From Linepithema humile (lineage: Eukaryota > Arthropoda > Insecta > Hymenoptera > Formicidae), in the NCBI RefSeq assembly GCF_040581485.1, contig NC_090129.1, positions 26,666,764 to 26,730,763 of the forward strand: a DNA stretch of 64,000 nt, read 5' to 3'. Each line of letters starts with the position of its first letter. Within the stretch, counting starts at the first letter, position 1. The notes beneath the pieces are model-generated. The model saw only the letters and a list, made by a program, of their open reading frames with translations. It was not told where the DNA came from and made no database searches. Position numbers and translations under genes: made by a program. Shown here piece after piece: positions 50,739 to 61,292 of the stretch.

Positions 50739-53401
50739 ATGAAGAGAATCGTACTCTTCGTCTTAGCGCTCGTTGCTGCCGTAAGTACAATTTATCTATT
50801 ACTTATCATTATTATTTACTAATCTAGTTAGAATATTTCACTGTTGTGAACCTGGCTGCTAACTTCATAAAATATAAAAATAAATAATATAGTCTGTTTG
50901 TACTTCGTTTGTACTCCACTTTTTTTGTTTGTACCTCAAAGGATTAAAAATTATGGAGGGGTCAAAAAATGGTCAGCCAACTATAAGATATTTAAATTAT
51001 TTTATTAATACCATTCGAAAAAGCATCGTTTGTACCTCAAATGGTTTGGAGTTAATTCGGAGTTGGCCGTTTCAAGATATCTTAAAAATTAACAGAGTTC
51101 CACTCTTAGTCAATTATTAAAAGTTGTAAAATGCTGTATTTCCGAATTTTTGAGATACACACAATGCTCTTTCGAATGGTATTAATAAAATTAATATATC
51201 TTCTAGTTGAGTGTTGACCATTTTGTAATCCCTTTATAATTTTTAACCTTTTGAGGTACAAACAAAAAAAGTATGATACAAATAGATACAAAGTACAAAC
51301 AGACTATACTATTTGTTTCCATATTTTTATAAAGTTGATATCCCGGTTCACAACAGTGAATATTTCATATAATTCAATCATATATGTATTTAAAATATGC
51401 TGAAATATTAATTTTAAATTAAATTTCTTTCATTGAAAAAGATATAATGCGTTTATTTCTGTGCATATATTTTATTAATATACTTTTTATCATCATAATT
51501 AGTATTTTATGTCATAAATTATAAGGAATTTGATTATTAAGCAATTTGATAATATAAAAATTTATTACCACGAAGAAATGATAATATAATCATATTTTAG
51601 GCGATAGCAAACGAAGAAGAGACCGTGAAACATTTAGCTGAAAAATTCGAAACAGATGTGCAGACAGTAGAGATGTGTTTTCAAGAAGCTGATACAAATA
51701 CAGGTAAGTTACGTCGGATTATATTTATTCGTAAACTTATAAGTTTATGAATCACAAAAATTAAAAATTAGAAACTAGAATTTAAAATGTAAAATTTAAA
51801 GATAAAAATTTAAAACATATAGAGAATATATAGAAAGAATATATAGAAATATATACAAAGTACAGGGAAGTTGCTGAAACTAATTAGCTGTCATTTTTAA
51901 ACGCACATAGAGAGCAAGAAAATATCTTCTAACAGAAGACATTTTGCAGTTTGCTTTACATATAACCTAAAGACAATATTTTTATCATTAAATAAATGTT
52001 TATTAGAATAAATATTTTGTTTATATATCATTCCCATGGGACACTCTGTAGATAAAAAATATATAGAAAAAAAATATATAAAAAATATATAAACATTTTT
52101 AATTATAAAAATATTTAAAAAATATATAGAAAGAATATAAAAAGAAAGAGAAAGGAGAGAGGAGAGGCGAAAGAGAGAGAGAAAGAGAATAGAATAAAAT
52201 AGAATAGAATAAAGGGTAAATCAATGATGAAAATTGTATACGTTAATGCTCAAATTTTATATAAGATTATTTAAGTAATGTCCACTAATACTCTAATAAG
52301 CAATGCCTTTATATATTTCATCTGTTTCTCTCTAATTTTTATTAAGTTTTGTATTAATTATCAATGTAGTCTGAAAAATCTGATATATGTGTATATAGCA
52401 TTTAACAAATTTTTCTTCCTCATAAAATATATTCACAAAAAATATCATTAAATTTTTCATATAATTAAAAAAATTTTCTACGATAGCGGAAATTCATGCT
52501 GCGCAGCAAACATTTATGGAAATGAAGAGTGAAAACGATCTCGACGAAGAAACCAAAAAAGTTATTATGAAACATGGTCGTTTTCTGGCATGCATGCTGG
52601 AGAAAAAAGATATGGTAACAATTGCATTCGCAATTTTTATACATAACTAGTATTAGTACAAAACCCTAATGACAATTATAACGAGATTGACTGTATATAT
52701 AATGTACAAATTTTTATACCACTATTTTTCAATTATTTCCGTTAAAATATTATATATTTTAAATTTTCAAATTTAAGTTCTATATTTTTCTTGTATACAT
52801 TTTTGGATTAATAAATAAAAATTTCGGATTAATTAATAAAAATTTTAAATATAAAATTAACATAATAAAATAAAAATATAAATTGTATTTTATCAACAAT
52901 ACGGTAAAATATATCGCCAAATACAATCAAACTTAATCGAAATTGAACAAAAGAATTGCAATAGTTAATTCCGAGCATGTCAGTTGACAATACACACACA
53001 TATAGTTTCATATTTTTTATTATTTTAGATGAAAGACTCAAAGCTGGTTCTAGACAAGATACTTGAAATGATGGATTCAGAAGAAACAAAGCACGGGCCA
53101 AGCAAGGAAGATATAACAGAATGCGTGAATGAAAGTATGTATATATAAATCTAAAATAAAATTGAAAACACTCTCTCTTAATTTCGTTACAATTGCAATT
53201 GTACGCACTGCTTCTTAGTCAATATGTATTGTATATGTATTGTGTATTTTTTTAAAATGTTTTCTTTTGTATATAATATGCCACTAATTTTTTATCTGAT
53301 TTCTCTTAGTAAACGAAGCCAATGAAATGAATAAGGAAGATAGGGCACTAGAATTAATACTCTGCTTCATGGACGATCAAGAAAATAACGGCGAAAAATA
53401 A
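50739..53401 (+). CDS. Odorant-binding protein, acidic C-minus type (OBP-4)
   Basis: Five exons: 50739-50780, 51601-51703, 52487-52614, 53029-53134 and 53310-53401, phases 0, 1, 0, 1, joining to 156 residues. The signal peptide starts MKRIVLFVLALVAA and runs into exon 2. Only four framework cysteines remain, at 40, 84, 123 and 145, matching C1, C3, C4 and C6. The C2 position is Arg80 and the C5 position Glu136, so this is a C-minus OBP with two disulfides. The protein is rich in Glu, Asp and Lys and ends DDQENNGEK. OBP-5 is a tandem duplicate: same exon sizes to within 6 bases and a shared promoter. Intron 1 carries a 520-bp inverted-repeat transposon absent from OBP-5. AATAAA is at 53532-53537. 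The role is inferred as a secreted ligand carrier; loss of C2-C5 usually loosens the fold. Confidence 0.9.
50839..51358. mobile_element. Inverted-repeat transposon in OBP-4 intron 1
   Basis: Ends CACTGTTGTGAACC and GGTTCACAACAGTG are flanked by AATATTT on both sides (50832-50838 and 51359-51365). The arms are long and imperfect. The matching position of OBP-5 intron 1 (about 54908-54925) has no insert, so the element arrived after the gene duplication or was never in that copy. Confidence 0.75.
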
Positions 53402-54531
53402 AAAGTGAAAAGGGTTTTGTATAACATGTTAATGCTATCTGAATCGGAAATTGTGATATTTCTTATATTGTGTAGTGGTAGCGTCGTAAAAGAGAAATTT
53501 CCGTCATCGGGGTTTTATCGTCGTCAAAGCGAAATAAAAATAAAGTTTTCGCAAATTTATCATAAATCTTGTTACTAATAAAAAATTATAGTGCTGATAT
53601 TAAAATAAAACATAGACTAATTAAATATTTAATAAATTATTTACCTTGTAACACCAACTCTTTCTATTATTTGCAAATATGAAACAATTCAACTATAAAA
53701 CAATTAAATTTTCAGGAAATTTGGATGTAAGCACATCCAAACATCATTCATAAATCTGATTTTGCTCTATTTCCCATAAACTTGATGTTCAGACTTTTCG
53801 CACAAAAATTCAAAAATATATCTAACGCAATCTGCTCTTATTTATAAGACAAATCAACTTCATATTTCCGAAAAGAATTCAGTTCAATCTAATCGTACAC
53901 TGCAATTCTTGTAATGTAGTTTGCAAGATTAAGTAAAATTATTTACATTTCTTTGGCAATTATTAAAATTTACGAAAGTAATCTGCTGATTCCAAGTTTA
54001 TACCTGCTAATAAAACAGCAAACAAAGATGCAAAAAACGCTATGTTTCTTTTTCAATTCTACAGTAACCATTAGTAATCCGATAGAAAAATATATTGTAG
54101 GACAGTGTGTTGCGGAGCTATTTCGATCATAGAATTATAGAGTGATTAAAGTAAACAAACGAAACTATCATACATCATACATTGAGAATCTTTTTAACAA
54201 TGATGAAAAGCTAATTTGGTACAATTGGTATCGTGCTTCTATTGATAACACCACATGAATTTAAATAAAAGAAATATTAATATTTTAATTTTTAATTTTT
54301 CTGTAATATTAATTTTTATAATATATTATCGTACTAATATTATTTCTATATTTTAAGAAATTTAATAAATATTACTGTATGTATGTATTATTGTATGTAT
54401 TTGTTAAGCATACTGAATATTAACTCTACTGAACAAATAATACATCTTTCCTGAATGTAATAGATCAATCTCATACAAGGAGTTAATTTGTACACACATA
54501 CGGGAGTACGAAACAATTGCACTATTGCGGT

Positions 54532-54556
54532 AGCATCGCGATAATATCGCGATGCT
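54532..54556. promoter_or_regulatory. Perfect palindrome in the OBP-5 promoter
   Basis: Two 11-base arms (AGCATCGCGAT and its complement) flank a 3-base centre, about 170 bases upstream of the TATA box. The OBP-4 promoter has a looser version near 50463-50480 (CTGTGATATCGCAACG). The dyad could bind a dimeric regulator; this is inference only. Confidence 0.35.
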
Positions 54557-54701
54557 CCTGAAACTTAGGCAGATTTGCTACGTCAGCTAATTATACTACT
54601 CGTACTTCCGCACACATCCGTGCATATATACATATATATGTGTATATACAAAATTGTCTTTTGTGTAACATAAGATTACGTACAATAGTATGCGACGACG
54701 A

Positions 54702-54739
54702 TATAAATATGAGCCATAGTATTACTTCTTACGTTCAGT
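54702..54739 (+). promoter_or_regulatory. Core promoter of OBP-5
   Basis: TATAAATA at 54702-54709 and ACGTTCAGTT (initiator A at 54737) lie 35 bases apart. Both are shared with OBP-4. The extra spacing relative to OBP-4 comes from a short insertion (TTACTTCT) between them. Confidence 0.6.
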
Positions 54740-54784
54740 TGGTCGATTAACTTTATGCAAGCTGCTTGTTTCTGTCACTAAAAA

Positions 54785-57526
54785 ATGAGGAAAATCGCGT
54801 TTCTCGTTCTAACGCTCGTCGCTATCGTATGTACAACTTATTTATCTTTATTATCGCAATAATTATTTTAATTTTCTTCCTTTTCTATTCATAGAGAACA
54901 AGCTAACTAAAATATTTCACATAATTTGTATAATTTCAAGTCTTTAAAATATGCTAATACTAATGTTAAATTAAGTTTTTTCACTAAAAAAAATGTAATA
55001 CTTTTATTTCTATTTATATTTCTTATTACGTTTTCAATTAATGTCTTATCATTATGTTTAGTATTTTATATATTGTTATAAACTTTGAATAATTTAATTA
55101 TTTTGATCATCTGCAACAATAAAATATAAAAGTTATGTTAACGCAGAGAAATATGTAATATGCATATATAATATAATTATATTTTAGGCGATTGCAGATG
55201 AGGAAGAAGACATAACAGATTTAGCAGAGGAGTACGAGACTGACGAGAAGACGATGCGAATATGTTTAGATGAAACTGAGATAAATAGGGGTAAGTTATA
55301 TATCGGAAATAAAACGTCTATTAAGCTATCACGGTCACTTTAGCATAATCGAATTAAATATATATATAAAAGTTTGTGCCGTTTTCTCGGATGCCTTTCG
55401 AATCATTTTCTTAATGAAATGACTGGAATAACAAAATAAAAAATACAGCAACAATTTAGCAATAAAAATATCACTAACTTTTTGTATATATTTAATTTGC
55501 TCAAGTGTTTGGCTGTGTCAGTTTAACAGACGGGGAAATAAATAAATTTAGTGATTATAATTTATAAGTAATCAAAAATTAAAAATTAAAAATTACAATT
55601 TAGAATATAAAGCTTACAATTTTGGAGAGTTTTATTTTCGTAAACTTTAAATTAAAAATTTTTAATTTAAAGTTTACAAATAAAATAGCTTTTAAATTTA
55701 AAATCTTCAACAATTTCCATCTTCAGGAAAGCAAATTTCAAAAATAGACTTTAGAAAATTATATTAAATAATGTAAGTAAAAAATTTTTCTCTCCATTCA
55801 AGTATAGTAAATATAAGAAAATTCTTCTTTTTGGCAAAAATGTGCATAAAAGATGCAGATCTCAAAATTTTACATAATTAAAAAAATTTTTCACAACAGA
55901 TGAGATAGATGCTGGATGGAAAAAGTGGGCGGAAATAATAAATAATGGTAATTTCAATGAAGAAGCCAAACAATCTGTCGCAAAACTCAATCGTTTTATA
56001 GCGTGCTTGTTGGAGCAGAAAAATATGGTAATAATTGCATTTGTAATCTTTGCACATAATTATTGAAAAACAGCTATAATGACAATTATAACTGGATTGA
56101 TTCTATTATATCAGCGCTCGGAATTAGTTGCACATTTCGGGCCAATTTCCGAGACAACGCCTCCTGTTCCCCCACTACCGCTCGGCTGCTGGCGGCCGGA
56201 CCGCCGATAGCTCTGGCTCAGGAGCGTTTTATATTAGAAATAGGCTGGATTGTTTAGGCATCTTTCGGGAAATCGTAACACTTTCTTCACTACATAAATA
56301 ATGTTTATTTTTATTAATACATAATATATATATATTTAATTATTAATGAAAATAAACATTATTTATGTAGCAAAAAAAATATTACTATTTTCTGAGAGGT
56401 GCCTCAACAACCCAGCCTATTTCTTATATAAAACGCTCCTGCGCCAGAGCTATCGGCGGCTCGGCCGCCAGCGGCCGAGCGGTAGTGGGGGAACAGGAGG
56501 CGTCATCTCGGGAATCGGCCCGAAATGTGCAACTAATTCCGAGCGCTGTATTATATGATGTAATAATGAAATTTTTGAAACATTTTACTTTCCGACTATT
56601 TCCACTGAAATGTTGTGCACATTAAACAAATTAAAATTTACTTAAATATATTAATTATATGTTATAGTATATTAACATTTTGTGACAGAACTTTTTATAC
56701 CTATAAAATTAGCTTTTATAGACATTCTCATAGCTTTAAATCTTATACTTTTGTCGCATTATAAAATCTTTTCCGGATCAAAAATTCCAAAAATTTGGAG
56801 AACACATTGCTATTATAATAAAATAAACGTATAAATTTTGTTCAATATGTACTACACATTATGTACTAAAATGTATGAGCAAAATATAATATAAAAATAA
56901 TAAATAATAAAATTTATTATTAACTATAATAAATGATATTTTATCGATCATATATGATAAAATGTATTGCCAAATTAAACTTAATCAAAATTAAACAAAA
57001 TAATTGCAATAATTAATTTGTCACATATAATTTAACAATATACATACATATATATGCTAGTGCGCGCACTTTATGTTTTTTACCAATTCCATTTTATTAA
57101 TTTTAGATGAAAAATTCTAAGCTGGTTGTAAGCAAGATACTTCAAGAAATGGTGGACCATAATAAAGATAAGAAGATGCCAAGCGAGCAAATTATAACAG
57201 AATGTATCATTGACCGTAAGTATACATAAATCTAAAATAAAATAGAAAATACTCTCTCTTAATTTCGTTACAATCATAATTATAACTGTGCTAAACTTCT
57301 GTGCGTGCGTGGTGTTTTAATATATTTTCATAAATTAATAAAAGAAGTAAATACTTCAAAATTAGTTCTTTAGAATATACGATTTGCATCTAATTTTTCT
57401 ATTATATTATAGCCAATAATTTCTATTTTGACTTCTCCAGTGAACAAAAACGATGCTATGACTAAGGAAGATAGAGTGTTCGGATTATTAGTTTGCTTTG
57501 TCAGTAATTATGGAGGCAAAAGATAA
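54785..57526 (+). CDS. Odorant-binding protein, acidic C-minus type (OBP-5)
   Basis: Five exons: 54785-54826, 55188-55290, 55900-56027, 57107-57215 and 57441-57526, phases 0, 1, 0, 1, giving 155 residues. The signal peptide begins MRKIAFLVLTLVAI. Framework cysteines are at 40, 84, 124 and 146 (C1, C3, C4, C6); Arg80 and Glu137 replace C2 and C5, the same two substitutions as in OBP-4. Shared blocks such as MKxSKLVxxKIL at the start of exon 4 and MTKEDR/MNKEDR in exon 5 mark it as a tandem copy. The starts lie about 4.05 kb apart, and the duplication included at least 300 bases of promoter. Intron 3 holds a 437-bp hAT-like element. The frame is open, and the protein is diverged enough from OBP-4 that the duplication is not recent. 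It is likely a secreted carrier; the ligand is unknown. Confidence 0.9.
56112..56548. mobile_element. hAT-like foldback MITE in OBP-5 intron 3
   Basis: A 437-bp palindrome with ends CAGCGCTCGGAATTAG and complement, flanked by a perfect 8-bp duplication TATTATAT (56104-56111, 56549-56556). The arms are GC-rich, the centre AT-rich. Absent from OBP-4 intron 3. Confidence 0.85.
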
Positions 57527-57529
57527 GCG

Positions 57530-58640
57530 ATTCGTACACTAAGCACTATCGTTATGCTATCTGAACCAGAAACGGTACCCGAATTTTTTATGTTGTGCAA
57601 TAATGTGCGTAGAAGAAAAATCACCGTCATCGGCGTAAATTTCTGTAGATTTACAATAAATCTAGTTACTAATAAATCATGCTGCTAATATAAAATAAAA
57701 AAGATTAATTAAAAATTTGATACAACCCACTTATCTCTCCTGAAACACAACATAATCGGTGTTTTTAAAGATTTTGTCGTATGTATTCATTTTGTTAATT
57801 AGTATTTTTACATGAAAAAGAATCTCTGTGACAATATAAATAAATGGATAATTCTTTAAATGATAAAATTGTAATAAAATGAACTTTTATCGATGAACAT
57901 TTTATGAGTTATTTTAACAAATATTATTCAGATCAAAGCAGTGTTTTCAAAACACATGTGATATCGTTCTTTGCTCATAAAGGAGGTCGCGTGAAGTCAT
58001 TTATTTCAATTTTAAAAACACGGGAAATTCCTCGGTGTAATCAGTTTCATAGATAATATGTAACTTGTCTTGTTTGCTTCATTTATTCCAACGCAATACT
58101 CATTTTAAATCATAAATTCTTTAAGTGTATTTACATTTTTGGAAACTTCTTTAAACATCAGATCTTTTCGAGAATATAAAACCTTTTTTAGAATAAATTT
58201 TAAAACATAAAAAAAAAAAAAAAAAACTATTTAAATTTTTAGATCAATACAACTTTTTCTAACATTAAAAAAATCTTCTATTATTTAGGTATTGCAAATC
58301 TTCAAATACTTCAAACATAATACTGTATTTAGAATTCTGAACACTCGTTACGATGTGTAATTTTTAAATTGGAACATCAAATATTTCGTATTTCTGATAT
58401 ATTGTAATAAATAGTTTCCCCGTTGTGAAAAGTTTCAATATTTTACATCGACCGAGAGATACGTGACGCAAATAGCGGTGTGAATTCCCAATCAGCGCGC
58501 ACATTTTCCTTGATCCGTGCATCGACCGCATGATACAGAAAGTTTTTCCTCCTTTAACTTTTTTACCCGCATATCAGATAATATCGACAAGTTTCCTCTA
58601 GCGTTTTCATCTTGCCAATAATCGCCATATTTAGCGTTTG
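57530..58640. other. Spacer between OBP-5 and OBP-6
   Basis: AT-rich, with a poly(A) run near 58209-58226. A GC-richer 200 bases at 58440-58650 precede the OBP-6 TATA box and probably hold its promoter elements. Confidence 0.45.
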
Positions 58641-58647
58641 CACCAGA

Positions 58648-58682
58648 TATATAAGTAGAAGCTCAGTGGCGTGTTCTCCATT
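58648..58682 (+). promoter_or_regulatory. Core promoter of OBP-6
   Basis: TATATAAG at 58648-58655 lies 32 bases before TCCATTAG (A at 58680), a plausible initiator, and about 60 bases before that base comes the start codon. A TCAGT at 58663-58667 is too close to the TATA box to be the start. Confidence 0.5.
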
Positions 58683-58739
58683 AGTTTACGACACTTCGTC
58701 AAAAGTGTGTCTCTTGTGAAACAAATTATTGAAATAAAA

Positions 58740-60628
58740 ATGATAAAATCCTTCGCACTACTCGTCTGTCTAATGGCAACCGCCGTAAGTAGTGACAATT
58801 CAATTAGTATTAAATATTAACCATAGCTATTATTAATTAATAGCCATAATTAAATTATCATTACCACAATTAAAATAAATATTTATCAATTTACTTTTTC
58901 CCAAGTTTTCTTCAATCTTTTTTCTTTTTTAAAGACATAAGATATTTTTGAATTAAAGTTGAACTTAATAATAAAATATAGTTTTCAAAGCTATTACATC
59001 TCGACTGTATTTTTATTGTACTGCTTTATATAATTTTATTGTATTGCTTTGTTGTAGCTTATAACAATATTGATTTTAGGTGGTGGCCAATGCAAGTACT
59101 ATCGCCGACGCAGCTTTACACGGCGGATCGCTATCCACCGAGGATTTACAACAATGTTACGAGAACGCAAATCTGGCGGAAAGTAAGATCTGTTTAAAAT
59201 TTATTTATATGTACAAGATATCTCTGATATCCATGATTTTTCTGATTTTAACAACATATTTTACAGCCAAAAATCAGAGAAGATATGGAAACTGTATACA
59301 TATATGATCCCTTTTTTATAAATTGAGTTTTCTCGTCATTTTTATTTGTTTCTGCATACAAAAACAATATATTCTTATTGTTAGTTTTATTATAAAAATT
59401 CAAGATGATTTTAAAACGTGGATTCATGTAAAAAAATTTTGCTTGATTCAACTTATAAACCCCTTGAAACCCCTTTTAACATGTATTAGATTCGTTTTTT
59501 TCTAAATAAAATATAATATTAATATAAATAAAGATGCAAACTTTTAAATCTTAAATTTTATATATAGTAATCTTGATTATTTTTAATATTTTACAAATAT
59601 TTTTCATGCTAATTATATATAAGTAAAAACGCAAAATAATTAAATATTTAATAAATACCATAAAAATAATTTAAAAATTATTCCCATATAAAATGATATA
59701 ATAATAAGTAATCATTATTTCATACTTTCCAGCTGATTTGATTACAAACGTGGAAATAAAAAATGGTTCCTATAAGAATCCCGAAAATGAAGAAAAAACG
59801 AGGAAAAATGGTTGTTTCACATTGTGCATTTTGCAAAAGCGAGGCATAGTAAGTATAATGCGCATTATAAATTATAATGTATAAAATCATTTTTTCTTTT
59901 TAAATAGTTTCTAGAAAAATTAAAAAATTAAAATAAAAATCTCATTGATATCTCATTGATATTATTTTTAATTCTTTTTTTATATAAGCGGACAATTATT
60001 TAATGTGTTTAATGTGAAAATAATTATATATCAACTTTGATAGAAAAAAATGATTTAATTACAAATCAAATTTAATACAACACACACACACGCACACGCT
60101 CTGGCGCACGCGCACACGCACGCACGCACACACACGCACGCACACGCACGCACGCACGCACGCGCGCGCGCGCGCACACACACACACACACACAGAGAGA
60201 GAGAGTCTCTATTTCACTGTATTTCTGAAACACACCTCTAAATCTATCCACTTGCAAATCTATTATGGGAATCGATTTGTTATCCAAAACAACTAATAAC
60301 TAATTTTTACATAATATTATTTATAAAACCAAATCAATCTTGTACAATTTTAGATTACGGAGTCAGAGATTCAGAAAGACAAGCTGTACGGCAAATCGGC
60401 ACATGCTCATTTAAATCCTGGTACTCAGGCCGCAATCTACGCAACCGTGCATCGTTGTGTCGAACAAGGTATACTACAATTAATACAAAAAAACTGCTGA
60501 TCAGAATTGTATAACGCTTACTAATCTCTACAAATAATAATTATATTATTGTTTCAGTTAAAACAAAACCGGACATGTGCGACAAGTCTCTCGATCTCTT
60601 GATATGCCTCTGGAAAGATTTTATGTAA
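58740..60628 (+). CDS. Odorant-binding protein, classic six-cysteine type, possibly Gp-9-like (OBP-6)
   Basis: Five exons: 58740-58784, 59080-59182, 59733-59848, 60354-60468 and 60558-60628, phases 0, 1, 0, 1, giving 149 residues. The signal peptide starts MIKSFALLVCLMATA. Cysteines are at 41, 77, 81, 123, 134 and 143, with gaps 35, 3, 41, 10 and 8, so all three OBP disulfides are present. The C1-C2 gap is longer than in OBP-1 and OBP-2. The motif C-D-K-S-L around C5, the block RKNGC before C2 and the CILQK after C3 recall the fire-ant Gp-9 pheromone-binding class as I remember it. That link is a suggestion, not a computed match. A possible N-glycosylation site (NGS) is at residues 60-62. The last stop is followed by AATAAA at 60697-60702. 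Intron 3 contains a long CA/CG repeat. Confidence 0.92.
60079..60206. repeat. CA/CG compound microsatellite in OBP-6 intron 3
   Basis: About 125 bases of CA and CG dinucleotides ending in (GA)n. A 16-base CGCGCG core could adopt left-handed DNA. The minus-strand Cys/Val/Arg frame over it is an artefact. Confidence 0.95.
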
Positions 60629-61292
60629 TTTCGCAAGGATAATGACCAGATCTATGAATTAATTTGTTTATTTTGAAGTAATGACAAGAAAAATATAATA
60701 AATTAATATCACAATTATTGTATAAACATACTATTTCCTTTCTAATAAGAAAATCGTTAATATTATATGTTTTAGAAATAATTCCAATATTCTGATATAT
60801 TGTTTTGTCTATATTACAATAAAAATGATTATTAAACAGCCAAATTCTTAAATCTATTAACTCATATTTTTTGATGTTTGATTATTATAAATATATATCT
60901 CATTATTATATAATTTTAAATCTTAATATTCTTTTCAAATTGTTTAACAAGATATGTGACGCTAACATACTAAAACCAGATATATTAATTTTAATTAATT
61001 AATGTTTAATAAGTTTTAATTTTATATATTGCTATTTTTGCTACATTAGGTCTTTAGCGATAGTCGATTAAAAGTAATAGTATAGTATAATATAAAGCAG
61101 TGCTTGGAAATATCAGGTAGTCGAGTAATTCGAACTCGGATCTCAAGATCAAATGTCAAAGTTCTCAGACTGAAAATGTGTTCAAACAGTTTAAACTGTT
61201 AAAATTTAATTAATAACTTCGTTGAATTTCTGTCGCGTTTTGCCTGCTCGAATGTTTCGTGCGAACAATAAGGTGACAGCACATGTATACGT

